A DNA stretch of 64,000 nt from NCBI GenBank assembly GCA_977006965.1, contig OZ345369.1, positions 1,116,001 through 1,180,000 on the forward strand, written 5' to 3'. Below, piece after piece: positions 1-10,442 of this stretch; positions within the stretch are counted from its first letter, which is position 1; every line of letters starts with the position of its first letter. The position numbers were made by a program, and so were the translations under genes. Source of the stretch: Phymatolithon calcareum (taxonomy: Eukaryota > Rhodophyta > Florideophyceae > Hapalidiales). The notes beneath the pieces were generated by a model. It was not told the origin of the DNA. It saw nothing but the letters and a program-made list of their open reading frames with translations, and did no database searches.

Positions 1-1
1 G

Positions 2-307
2 ATTTCAATGCGAAAACGTCAGCGTCTGGATGAATCTCACAAGTATGTCAATTGCGATTATATATTGGGATCTGCAGCTGAGGTGGAACGCCTTTGGTCT
101 GTTGCGAAGAATATCTTGAAGGATAACCGGAAACTAATGACTCCTTTGCTATTTGAATCACTGCTATTTCTCAAAGTGAACAAAAGTTACTGGGGTATAG
201 AGATGGTGTGCGAAGCGATGAAAAAGGCTCGTAGCGAGAAAGTGAAAGCTCGTATGGAAGAAGATGCGGAACAGACGGAAATTGACGTCGATGGGGAGGA
301 TGAGTAG
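2..307 (+). pseudogene. C-terminal fragment of a hAT-family transposase
   Basis: The reading frame is open through the left edge of the window and ends at a stop at 305-307, so only the C-terminal part is seen. It carries ILGSAAEVERLWSVAKNIL followed by NRKLMTPLLFESLLFLKVN. This matches the hAT C-terminal dimerisation block, in which an E-R-x-W/F-S motif precedes an R-x-L-x-P...E-x-L...LK-x-N motif. An acidic tail follows. The catalytic DDE part would lie left of position 1 and cannot be judged, so this may be the end of an intact gene or a relic. The first ATG in frame is at 8. The hAT call comes from motif recognition only. Confidence 0.6.
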
Positions 308-3300
308 AGTGAGTATTTAAATCTGTACGGGACGAAGAAGAGAAAATTGGAATTGAATTGTGAACGGGAATAGTAATAGAAATACGTACCCGTTATATTT
401 ATTCAAAGCCTGATCAGAACTCATGTCGATGATCTTGTTTAGGTCAGCTTGGTCTTCTGCTGGAGAATGACCGCCACTGGGACTGTCACCCCTTATATGG
501 TCATCTCTCATCTTGAGGATAGCATGGAATACGGCGCTACCTCGGGGTCTTGATGCCCATTTCGGAGCGTCAAGGCCTGAGTCGGAGATTGTTTCACGAG
601 ACCAAGCGCGTCGGTGTCAACAAGATTCCCGTATGCCATTAGGGATCGTAAAAACTCGGGCGGGTCGTCGTGTATTCCTCTCGGCTCAATGCCATTTCCC
701 GGATAATGCGCCTGGACATCGGCCGACGCCCCCAAGCCTGCCCGAGTACAGATGATAAAGCTCCTGGGTGGCATATTAATGACGTGAGCCAAGTGCTGTC
801 ATTGAGAGCTTTAAGATGGAAGAAAGCAATTGCTCGATGCCGGCGAGCGAACAGAGGCGGATGTTGCACTGTGGCACCTTGATTGCTTGTTGTTGAGAGG
901 CGCGATGTCGAGGGCAGATAGGTGTTATGATCTTTAGCTCGGGATCTTTGGGGACGTTGGAATTAAATTCACGGCCGGTCACCGCCCCCATGGCGGTTAC
1001 TGGCGGCAACGAGCTAAGGTATCAGAAGATCGAGAACACCCGATGAAATGGAGTGTCGTGCGACCAAAAGGTGCTGTGGTCAAACTGTATTGCCCACGTA
1101 TTAAATGTGTGCCATTGTGCCTGGGCGTGGAGGACATTCATCTTCGTCCCATTCCGATGGTTTGATAAACTTTCTTCTGTGTTCCGTGAAACTATGTTGC
1201 TTTTCACACCATTAATTCTCATGGGCATGAAAACGAGAGATAAGATCTTGAAGAAGATATCCTCTATATCACAATATACGGCGACGGCCGCAACCTCATT
1301 CCCCGATGCGAAATTGCCCATAATTTATCTCCAAGTATGTCGAGCTTTCCGACGCGATTCCACAATATTGCAGCCATTGCTAATGATCGCATTGCCCTGT
1401 AGTCATGTCAGGATTTCTGGTAACAACAATGCAATGCTTGTCCAGATTCTATAGTATTCGACAGACATTGTTTCTTTCGTCCGGATTTAGCAAGCTTATC
1501 AACAGATTTATAAGCATAACAGAAGACGAAGGATATGGATGTGTCAGCACAAGTCTACAGTAGTTAGCGGCCGAACGGCTTAAACTCGTTACTTGAGTTT
1601 GACTGACGCAGCGGACCTTTACTGATAAATCTGTAATTTCGGCTACTTTTCGCGGCGAAAGAAGGCAACCAAAACTAAACTAATGTTGTCATCTGGATGA
1701 GTGCCAGTCATTCCCTCCATTACCAACATGTATGCCCCGCGGACTGCTTCGCATCGCACAGAAGGCGTAAACCCGGCTCTCGACTGCTGGCCCTCCTCCG
1801 ATCTCTCATGAAACGAACGGCTAAAACTGCACTGGCGTCTGACTCTTTCAAACACCGGTGAGATCAATCTTCTCGTCCGGGTTGTGGCCGGTGAATAAAC
1901 TGCTCGGGGAGAGAAGGCCAGCAAATAGAGCAATATTCTAATTATAGCACATAGTTCCAAGATATTCACTTTGAAAAGTTTCGCCGCAAAGTGAAGAACA
2001 AGGTCGAAGCAGCGTGTGCTTTACGGTGATGAAGATATCCTCGACGTGTATAAAATCCATTCCTGTGCATGTCGAGGGAGTTGGGTTTTTCTGAAGGAAC
2101 TATCGCTGACTACCGGAGCTATGCCGCATCCAATGAGCGAGGGAGGTGGCGAGCGCTCGCGGCGTGCGTGCGGAGGCGTCGAAAGTTCTGCATGCGGTGA
2201 GAAGAGAACGACCGCATGAACGTCGCAAAGCCCGATTGCGCTCGCGGCCGTGTACCCGCATCGGAGGAGTGATTCAATGCGGAATGGAATTAATGCTCAC
2301 CGCTCACTGAGTTTCAGGTGGAACGCTTATTGCGTTTGCCTCTGCTGCTTTTAGTGCAAGGCAAGACAGACAGCACCCATTTTCCTTGCGTGCGCAGTCG
2401 TGTAGACAGGAATATATTCTCTCTGTCACATTTTTGGACTTTCAATGTTTACGGTGCCCTCAACACTTGTTCCTTTGCAAGATGCTTCCTATTTCGCAAA
2501 TTCGCAGCTTCCCTCTCACGCGCAGTTTGCATCCGAGCGACCAAAACGCCTCACATTCCGGCGAAAGAATGTGCTAAATCGGCGATCCGCGCGAAACGTC
2601 ACCGCGTCTGTCACTGCTGCCGATTCTGCATGTTTTCTCCGATTTTGCTGTGGGTTCCCACCGCGGCGTATGCTGTACGCCCAATGCACGTGTCATCTAT
2701 CCGCCACTCTCGACAGGAACCAGTTCAAGGTGTGATTTGAGCCGATATCACACCTGTCTTGTATTGGTGCGTGGCGAGCACCGTCCGCAGACGAGGGATG
2801 ACGCCACTCAAAGCAAGCGAACAAATGTTGTGGACGGGCTGGGTAGCGTTGGCGTGGCGAACGCAGTCCATGGCTTTGAAGCAGCACAAGTATCCACTGG
2901 TTTTAATGAAGCAGTACAGGATAGTACAGTAAGGATGTGGAGCTGCTAGAGCTTCTCTGATAAACTGCAATGCAATACGAAGGAAAAGGAAGAAGCAGTG
3001 GCGGGTGATTTTGGGCGTGCGTGTGCGAAATGTGTAATGTTTTCCATCGCCATCGGTGAAGCGGAAGGAGAGAAGTCACAAAAGTACTGTACAGAGACGA
3101 GCGAGGTGATGAGGGAGGTGGCGATGTCAATTTTGCTTGCTTGCTTGCATCTTCAACGCAGATCATGTTGGATGAAACACAATCAGTCAATCAATCAATG
3201 TGAAGGTGCGGCCCGTTGCAGCTTCTTTGGTGCTGCCCACCAATTGTCCGAGGCGTTCGATACGGTCTCAGCCAGAGTCCTTCATAAAAATAAGTTTCAT

Positions 3301-3640
3301 AAATCAATGTCCATTTTTCCGGCCTGTCATTTTCAAGTCGCTCCCGAAATGTCTTTCTGTGCTCTCGGCAAACAGCGCAGGTCCACCAAAAAAACCACAC
3401 CAGACCTGCTCGCGAGGTACTGTACAGGGTGCGAGGGGGATCCGTACAGAGCCATTGGCACAAACGGCACGAATGAACAGGCTGAGCTTCCGCGCGGGTA
3501 GCTGTCGCATGCGTGCATTCCATATCGAACACGGAAAGCGCTTGCGCATCGATAGCTGCAATTTCCTTCTTAGATAAGCAATTCACATCCAGAACGCAAT
3601 TGTCCAAGCTTTCGCGTTACAGTTCCTCCACCTCGTCCAA
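308..3640. other. Unassigned intergenic DNA
   Basis: No gene can be supported here. Open frames are short, overlap on both strands and lack recognisable motifs. The only low-level repeats seen are four TTGC units at 3133-3148 and three TCAA units at 3187-3198. The stretch could contain old transposon debris belonging to the hAT fragment on its left or the NLR gene on its right. Confidence 0.5.
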
Positions 3641-3654
3641 AACGGATTTAGTTT

Positions 3655-3894
3655 GCCCACTCCGCCCAGCTGGTGCAACAATGCGGCGATTTCTAGATGC
3701 ACAGCATCTTATACATGGACGGCATTCTTCATGCGCTGACGTTCGCGGTAAAGCTCATCCGCCTCGTCCAAAAAGCCTTTGGCTCTCATCACCAAGCCGA
3801 GTTTACCCAGCGGAACCGCGATGTCTCGATTCACGGCATCTTCTCCATGGACGACACGCAGAGTTCCTAGGCGTTCGCGAAACAGCACCTCCGC
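3655..3894 (-). pseudogene. Decayed 3' extension of the NLR TPR array
   Basis: Reading the minus strand past the stop of the NLR gene, the same frame still encodes TPR units: AEVLFRERLGTLRVVHGEDA, then LGKLGLVMRAKGFLDEADEL, then a second stop (TAA at 3709-3711) followed by DAVHLEIAALLHQLGG. These units are clearly homologous to the upstream repeats but much more diverged. The ancestral protein was therefore longer by about two units. The first stop (TAG at 3895-3897) sits exactly where every intact repeat has GAG, so it is a one-base nonsense change in LDEAE. Confidence 0.75.
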
Positions 3895-6800
3895 CTAGTC
3901 CAAACGGCCTTTAGATTCCATCACTCCGCCGAGATTGCCCAGTGAAACCGCGATATCTGGATGCACGGTATCTTCTCCATGGACGGCACGAATCATTCGC
4001 AAGCTTTCGTGATAAAGCTCCTCCGCCTCGTCCAAAACGCCTTTAGCTTCCATCACTCCGGCGAGATTGTCCAGCGAAACCGCGATATCTGGATGCACGG
4101 TATCTTCTCCATGGACGGCACGCTCCATTCGCAAGCTTTCGCGATAAAGCTCCTCCGCCTCGTCCAAAACGCCTTTAGCTTCCATCACTCCGCCGAGATT
4201 GTCCAGCGAAACCGCGATACTTGGATGCACGGTATCTTCTCCATGGACGGCACGCTTCATTCGCAAGCTTTCGCGATAAAGCTCCTCCGCCTCGTCCAAA
4301 ACGCCTTTAGCTTCCATCACTCGGCCGAGATTGCCCAGTGAAACCGCGATACTTGGATGCACGGTATCTTCTCCATGGACGGCACGATACATTCGCAAGC
4401 TTTCGCGATAAAGCTCCTCCGCCTCGTCCAAAACGCCTTTAGCTTCCATCACTCTGCCCAGCTGGTGGAGCGACGCCGCGATATCTGGATGCACGGTATC
4501 TTCTCCATGGACGGCACGATCCATTCGCAAGCTTTCGCGATAAAGCTCCTCCGCCTCGTCCAAAACGCCTTTAGCTTCCATCACTCCGCCCAGCTGGTGG
4601 AGCGACGCCGCGATATCTGGATGCACGATATCTTCTCCATGGACGGCACGAATCATTCGCAAGCATTCGCGATAAAGCTCCTCCGCCTCGTCCAAAACGC
4701 CTTTAGCTTCCATCACTCCGCCAAGCTGGTGGAGCGACGCCGCGATATCTGGATGCACGGTATCTTCTCCATGGACGGCACGCTCCATTCGCAAGCTTTC
4801 GCGACAAAGCTCCTCCGCCTCGTCCAAAACGCCTTTAGCTTCCATCACTCCGCCAAGCTGGTGGAGCGACGCCGCGATATCTGGATGCACGGTATCTTCT
4901 CCATGGACGGCACGCTCCATTCGCAAGCTTTCGCGACAAAGCTGCTCCGCCTCGTCCAAAACGCCTTTAGCTTCCATCACTCCGCCCAGCTGGTGGAGCG
5001 ACGCCGCGATATCTGGATGCACGGTATCTTCTCCACGGACGGCACGCTCCATTCGCAAGCTTTCGCGATAAAGCTCCTCCGCCTCGTCCAAAACGCCTTT
5101 AGCTTTCATCACTCCGCCGAGATTGCCCAGCGAAACCGCGATATCTGGATGCACGGTATCTTCTCCATGGACGGCACGCTTCATTCGCAAGCTTTCGCGA
5201 TAAAGCTGCTCCGCCTCGTCGAAAGCGCCTTCATTTTCTTTTATGCTAGCAAGTTGATGAAGCACGTTGGCGCATATTGATGAATCTGGATAGAAAGATT
5301 GACGGTTTTCGCGCTGCCGGAAATGTCGAAGAATACTTACCGCTGACTGCGTACGCCAATTTTGGCCTCCACTCTGAATCTTACGAAGTGCATTTCGTGC
5401 GTCGTTCTCTGAGTCCCTGAATTGCCCAATGGCATAGCGAGCTCTACTGCGAAGAAGAATGTAGTTGAGCCACTTTTTCCGATCTTGCCGTCGCTTTGTT
5501 TCCTCAATCGTCCTCACGCGCGTGAGCCCGGAAACAAGTTTGGACGCAAGTTCTCGAACGCCGAGTTTTCTATCTTCCCAAGGTACTAGGGGAAGCACTA
5601 TGGAACAAAGATCATCAGCCTCCCTTGCTCGTCCGCTTGAAAGCAACATACGAATTGCAAAATTGGCAAGTGGCTCTGATTTGGTTGCAAACATCTCCAT
5701 TGCAATCCGTCTGCTCACCTGCATCTGCTCTTTCACAACACTGACTGCATGAGGTAGCAGATATCGCAACGTTTCCACATACACACCAGGCAAAGAATTG
5801 AAATTAAATCCGTCCTCCTCCAGAACCTGCGATACGCACGCATGCACTGCTCGCAGCGCACGACTCTGACATGCACGACGCTCTGTCCCCGCATCCGTTC
5901 GAACACAAAGTCGAATCATTGTGTGCAGCTTGAAGACTGTGTGTCTGGTTGTCCCACTCTCATTTTCCATCGACAACAGGGATGCGTCATTCACCAGTTC
6001 GAGCTTCACAATGTTGAAATAAGGAAGATTCGAACTTTCACCCATCGACTCATCCCGAGAACATTCCATTACGACGCGCTTCATCAGACGCTCCGGAATG
6101 CCTCTGTCACCCAACATTGCAACCGCACTTAGGACACTTCTCGAAAGCCGGTCCAACTTAGACATATTGACTTTCCATGTGGTCCAAATCGCTCTCTGCT
6201 CCTCACGTACGCCATATGACTTCATTGCTTTGCGAAAGACCAACGAAAAGTCTTCGTTTTTCCACTGTTTCTTGTACACCTCAACATATTCGGCAATTGT
6301 TATTCCCGCGCTTGCAATGTAGCTCCCAGCCTGCACCAGGGCTAAAGGAAGGCCCGCGAGACCATAGATCTCCTTTCTCCCGCCAAGGTCGGCGAGTGCA
6401 CGATACTCCTCGGGATCTTCATATTTTAGACGTTCCAGAGCCGAGTATATCGCTGTATCGCGCTTGGCCCTCCTACTTTCCGCATTCTTGAATTTCAATA
6501 GTACAAGCATTGCGTCCTCCTCCTCTAATGGCGATAACTTCAGCATCTGCTCCTCCGCCAGTCCAGACCATAGCATGGGATCCCCCCGTCTTGAGGTCAC
6601 GATCAGCCAACCGCACTCTCCTTCTGCTAATTTAGCAATCTCTCCGAGAACTTCAGCGGCCTCTTCGTCGTCGGCGTTGTCCAAACAAAGCATCCAACGA
6701 CCTTCTAAACTGTCCAGTGCTCGACGTAACGCCCCAATGACCGGTCCAACACTGAATCTGTCGCTTTCAGGTAAATAAAACCGACCGAGTCCTTGCGCGA

Positions 6801-8277
6801 AATCTCCCACTGACGACAATATTTGAGCCTCATTGCCCGCCACTGGGACCCAAAACGCACCACCAGGTACAAGCCCGTTCCTTCGCGCTGACTCGGCAAA
6901 AGACACCATCAACTGTGTCTTCCCAGCACCTCCATACTGAGTAATGGCGGCGCTTCCGAAGCGTTGCAATATTTTTTGCAATTTCTCTCGTTCCTTGCCA
7001 CGACCAACAAAGTATGGTGAGAGACTCGGCATAAGCAAAACATCCCCATTATAACCACTGCTGCCAACATTGGCTAACGTTTGGTTCTTATCAATCTCCC
7101 TCTTCATTTCGTCGACAGCAACCTTGACGATCGCGACATCTCTGGTATTCCGGATGGCGACCAATCTCTCATGAAATGATTTTACCTTCGACTCAGCATC
7201 GCTCACCATACTCGAGCTCATTGCTTGCCAGACTTTGCCTCGCATCAGTTGATCTTCTATGCCTTCGAGAGTCTGCATGCATTCTTCCTGAAACTTGAAA
7301 ATGGCTTCAAGGCGCAAGTCGTCGATTCCTGCCTCGGGATTCAGAACAGCAATTATGCTTTCCGATGCGGCGAGGGATAGCGTTTCAAGCTCTGAGTGAA
7401 GTTTCGGCAGTATTTGGCGGCCGCGAGCTCCTTCAGACACCATGTGCGCTAGTCTTGCTCCAAGCGCTACCACCTGAAAAGCTGCGCTCACGACGGTAAC
7501 ACACTTGGTGACGTCGGCGACTTTTGCAGCCGTCTCCGCAACATTCGGCACGCTTTCACGGAGTACCTTGACAATGATAGCCACTGACTGCACGAACTCA
7601 GGAATTCTGCTCGCAGAATTCAGGGTATCGGCCAAGTGTAAAATGGGAGACCTGAAAGCACCATCACTGCAGTGCGAAGTCCCTGCGGCGGCCGAGACAG
7701 GGGAGTTGATCAAATGTCGTTTTGATACCACTTGATCGTGAATAACACTGGCAATCGCGAGGACCGGGGCACCGCTCGAGACTCTACTAGACACTAGAGT
7801 CCTACATATTTCCATCAGTGCCTTCCATGGCGCAATTCGGACTCGCAGAGTACTCATCCAGTCACTTCTCTCACTCTCAGAGCTGGCGACGATGACGACG
7901 GTCTTTCTGCCGCGCACTGCTGGGATACGTGAGGGCAGTCGGCCGGAAACGCAAAGCGCTGGACCTCCATCTGTGTTACCTTGGAACGGGCGCACCGCAT
8001 CTTCGACATCCTTCCAAGCGGCGTCCGTGGAAAGCCGGTCAAGTACAAGACACTCATCGCAGCGAAAGTCCAACAGCGTGAGCGGGGCTTCTAAGTTGGC
8101 GGCATGCTTGACGCACTTCCAGCGCAGGGCGCTCGCGAAAGCAAGCCACGCTTTCCGGGGGCTGGCCTGTGTCGACCGCGCGTTTTCCTCTGACTGGTAA
8201 ACCAAGGCTTTCGGAAATAAATTTTCAGACACATTCGGAGTTGACGACATGGCGGGAATATGTGCGGAAGTGTTCAT
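3895..8277 (-). CDS. NLR-like STAND protein: PH-like / helical bundle / NB-ARC / TPR array
   Basis: Protein of 1460 residues with an ATG at 8275-8277. Residues about 40-150 resemble a PH domain, closing with ASSESERSDWMSTLR. Residues about 210-400 are all helical and may be a four-helix bundle of the HeLo/MLKL/RPW8 kind (weak, by eye). The NB-ARC ATPase follows: Walker A QYGGAGKTQL (about 447-456), Walker B WMLCLDNADD (about 528-537), sensor LIVTSRR, a GLPLAL motif (about 642) and an MHD-like LHTMI (about 783). From about residue 1005 to the end there are kinesin-light-chain-type TPRs, ten of them near-identical 44-residue units. In known families such proteins are nucleotide-switched sensors whose repeats bind the trigger; that role is inferred here. 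The C-terminus is cut by a nonsense codon, so the product may be shortened or non-functional. The promoter and first 80 codons are duplicated at 59770-60154. Confidence 0.85.
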   Translation of the reverse strand: MNTSAHIPAMSSTPNVSENLFPKALVYQSEENARSTQASPRKAWLAFASALRWKCVKHAANLEAPLTLLDFRCDECLVLDRLSTDAAWKDVEDAVRPFQGNTDGGPALCVSGRLPSRIPAVRGRKTVVIVASSESERSDWMSTLRVRIAPWKALMEICRTLVSSRVSSGAPVLAIASVIHDQVVSKRHLINSPVSAAAGTSHCSDGAFRSPILHLADTLNSASRIPEFVQSVAIIVKVLRESVPNVAETAAKVADVTKCVTVVSAAFQVVALGARLAHMVSEGARGRQILPKLHSELETLSLAASESIIAVLNPEAGIDDLRLEAIFKFQEECMQTLEGIEDQLMRGKVWQAMSSSMVSDAESKVKSFHERLVAIRNTRDVAIVKVAVDEMKREIDKNQTLANVGSSGYNGDVLLMPSLSPYFVGRGKEREKLQKILQRFGSAAITQYGGAGKTQLMVSFAESARRNGLVPGGAFWVPVAGNEAQILSSVGDFAQGLGRFYLPESDRFSVGPVIGALRRALDSLEGRWMLCLDNADDEEAAEVLGEIAKLAEGECGWLIVTSRRGDPMLWSGLAEEQMLKLSPLEEEDAMLVLLKFKNAESRRAKRDTAIYSALERLKYEDPEEYRALADLGGRKEIYGLAGLPLALVQAGSYIASAGITIAEYVEVYKKQWKNEDFSLVFRKAMKSYGVREEQRAIWTTWKVNMSKLDRLSRSVLSAVAMLGDRGIPERLMKRVVMECSRDESMGESSNLPYFNIVKLELVNDASLLSMENESGTTRHTVFKLHTMIRLCVRTDAGTERRACQSRALRAVHACVSQVLEEDGFNFNSLPGVYVETLRYLLPHAVSVVKEQMQVSRRIAMEMFATKSEPLANFAIRMLLSSGRAREADDLCSIVLPLVPWEDRKLGVRELASKLVSGLTRVRTIEETKRRQDRKKWLNYILLRSRARYAIGQFRDSENDARNALRKIQSGGQNWRTQSAVSILRHFRQRENRQSFYPDSSICANVLHQLASIKENEGAFDEAEQLYRESLRMKRAVHGEDTVHPDIAVSLGNLGGVMKAKGVLDEAEELYRESLRMERAVRGEDTVHPDIAASLHQLGGVMEAKGVLDEAEQLCRESLRMERAVHGEDTVHPDIAASLHQLGGVMEAKGVLDEAEELCRESLRMERAVHGEDTVHPDIAASLHQLGGVMEAKGVLDEAEELYRECLRMIRAVHGEDIVHPDIAASLHQLGGVMEAKGVLDEAEELYRESLRMDRAVHGEDTVHPDIAASLHQLGRVMEAKGVLDEAEELYRESLRMYRAVHGEDTVHPSIAVSLGNLGRVMEAKGVLDEAEELYRESLRMKRAVHGEDTVHPSIAVSLDNLGGVMEAKGVLDEAEELYRESLRMERAVHGEDTVHPDIAVSLDNLAGVMEAKGVLDEAEELYHESLRMIRAVHGEDTVHPDIAVSLGNLGGVMESKGRLD
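3900..5230 (-). repeat. 132-bp tandem repeats encoding TPR units
   Basis: Ten copies of a 132-bp unit (for example, the same phase recurs at 3955 and 4087) encode 44-residue TPR units of the pattern LRMxRAVHGEDTVHP...KGVLDEAEELYRES. Units are nearly identical at DNA level, which points to recent unequal exchange or gene conversion. Differences concentrate at a few positions: the residue after LRM reads K,E,E,E,I,D,Y,K,E,I along the array, and a second site alternates between SLGNL, SLHQL and SLDNL. Confidence 0.95.
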
Positions 8278-8418
8278 TGACGATTACTGAAGTTGGTTCT
8301 CGGACGCGCAAAAATTAGGGAATAGAGAAAGGTTCAGTGTTCAAAAGGGCGTGTGCGACGAAGAGCAGCACCGTGCGACTGAAGCTCTTCAGAACATTGT
8401 GCAGTTGTACAGTACTGT
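8034..8418 (-). repeat. NLR promoter and 5' coding segment, copy 1 of a segmental duplication
   Basis: This stretch contains the first 80 codons of the NLR gene plus about 140 bp upstream. It recurs at 59770-60154 in the same orientation with only scattered differences (a few per 100 bases by eye). The left break lies inside the coding sequence at the shared GCCGGTC; the right break follows a GTAC/ACTGT-rich stretch. Confidence 0.9.
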
Positions 8419-9585
8419 TGGATTACTTGCGATTCCGACCCCTCTTGGATTATGATTGGAGTTGTCAGTCATACATGGAGCCCTGCACTGGAGAAGTGGA
8501 AACATATTTTTCGGCGGTTTTCCAACGTATGAAAGCCGGTATGTATCCTGTGATCATCCCTGGCTTACACTGTCTTTTCCAAGAGTACCAAAGTACTTAA
8601 CCCAGGAGTTCGACCGTTTCATAATTGACTTTTCATGCAACAATTCCCCAGTTTTTGCTGTTACGTCACTATGTATAGTCTCCAGTTGAAACCGTGGCAA
8701 ATTGTGGTTCAAAACCACTTAACCCTGCAGCTTTGTGGATCAGATCGTAGTTGAACCGAAGTGTATGCACAGAGTGTGCTTTATGCGGACGTAGATTGAA
8801 ACTGACTTTGCATGATGCATCAACCTGCGAGTATTGAATTTTAGACGTGTGTGTGTGCGGATCGCACTTGCGTCCAAACGTGGTCGAACCGCAGAAATCG
8901 GACATGGACTGTGCACATACCGGGGCTAATCCGGGTTATTCTATCATTTGCAGTACATATATGGGCTGTATTTCTGCACTGGTACAGACGTTAGAACCAC
9001 AACGTCAACATGAAATGACGGGAAAACATGTGCAGATCATTTACTCAAAAATTCGTGTAACATTAGGAGCAAATATGAATGGGGAGGGGCCAGAGAACAT
9101 GCTGACGAGCTTATATTTCATGACCTTGACATGCTTGGAAAAGTACAGGGTCAGCTGCAACGAAGTCTGCCACATATTAGAACGAAATATGTCGGCGGAG
9201 TAGAGGGGAGAAGGCTAGTTCCATCTCCGAGGTTAAAACATGAAATGAATTCAGAGGGCACGTACACTTATCTTAGCATCGTTCAGGGGTGGAAAGCATG
9301 GCGTAGCCAGAGAAGAACTAAAATATATGGAGTAATAATAGTCCGGGAGGCAGTATGGTTAGCTTCGTGACGGAAAATTGGACAGAAATGAACGAAGAGT
9401 ACATACGTATTGGGGGGAAATAAGGCTTCATCCGACGGAAAGAATGGCTTGAATGTCGTGAACATGGAGATTGCCAATATACGTTGTCATTGAGGTATGG
9501 GATGAGGGCGCATATGGTGCCCACCGACATTTCTTGACTTTGAACTGAGCATACTCCTCTGACCAAAAGTACTATATCGTACGAT
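8419..9585. other. Intergenic DNA, no gene seen
   Basis: Only short overlapping frames without recognisable motifs are present. No repeats or structures beyond small hairpins were noticed. Confidence 0.5.
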
Positions 9586-9589
9586 GAAA

Positions 9590-10067
9590 ATATAAGAGTA
9601 CAGACGTAGATAAATCAGTTCCGGTATAAAGTGAGAAGCCGTGCGCAAATACATGTAATCTGCGTGGGCTGATTGTCGATACTCACCATCGCCGGCCAGA
9701 TATTGGCTCCTGCTACCGTAAGTGCGGAAAATGGCGGGCCGTCTGCCGCGCGCTCGCCCATTGCGTCATTTCAGTCTCGTATATGGTGCGCATGCTCTGT
9801 GAAATCGCTACGCAGACGCCGGGTTCTGATATACGAGCACAGACGTAAACAAATCAGTTCCGGTATAAAGTGAGAAGCCGTGCGCAAATACATGTAATCT
9901 GCGTGGGCTGATTGTCGATACTCACCATCGCCGGCCAGATATTGGCGCCTGCTACCGCAAGTGCGGAAAATGGCGGGCCGTCTGCCGCGCGCTCGCCCAT
10001 TGCGTCATTTCTGTCTTGTATATGGTGCGCATGCTCTGTGCAATCGCTACGCAGACGCCGGGTTCTG
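9590..10067. repeat. Two-copy 239-bp tandem duplication
   Basis: The sequence from about 9590 to 9828 is repeated at about 9829 to 10067. For example, CAGACGTAGATAAATCAG starts at 9601 and its near-identical partner starts at 9840. Copies differ at only a few bases. Each contains the same short open frame beginning MSILTIAGQILAPAT, but that frame has no recognisable family and is not annotated as a gene. Confidence 0.9.
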
Positions 10068-10267
10068 CGATCGATGGCGAGCGATCGCTGGCTCGAGCCA
10101 TCTCTCTGTTGGCGTGCCCATCACAGACGTTGTTCTGCGGGAATTTATATTGCTCTAACTGTGCAATTGCACGCCATAATTACATTAACACGGCTTGAAC
10201 GGTCTACTGTTTGAGTCTATGGCCCCAGAATGTATGATTGTGATTGACGCGGCGGCGGACCTTGTTC

Positions 10268-10442
10268 GCAAATTTGCATATGCAATTCCATTATGACAAT
10301 ATTGTCATAATGGAATTGTAACTGAGCTTTACCTTAGTCCAATTGGACTAAGGTTTAACTTATGGTTAACCCATTCATAAAGCAAGAAATTTCTAGGAAT
10401 TCCTCCATACTTAAGTAAGTATGGGCTATTTCAGGACGTCCT
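10268..10442. repeat. Chain of consecutive perfect palindromes
   Basis: Within 175 bp there are at least eight separate inverted repeats with loops of 0-2 bases: 10268-10277, 10274-10285, 10283-10318 (36 bp, perfect), 10331-10354 (24 bp, perfect), 10385-10394, 10395-10404, 10405-10424 (arms of 9, loop of 2) and 10433-10442. Several abut or overlap by a few bases. The two long ones cannot be chance. Function unknown. Confidence 0.9.

Noticed and set aside
4357-5280. 307-codon plus-strand frame with repeats of the MHGIFSMDGT type
   Set aside because: It is the antisense reading of the TPR repeat DNA of the NLR gene; the minus frame has clear domains.
10268-10442. Could the palindrome chain be a CRISPR array?
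   Set aside because: The palindromes differ from one another in sequence and there are no equal spacers or direct repeats.
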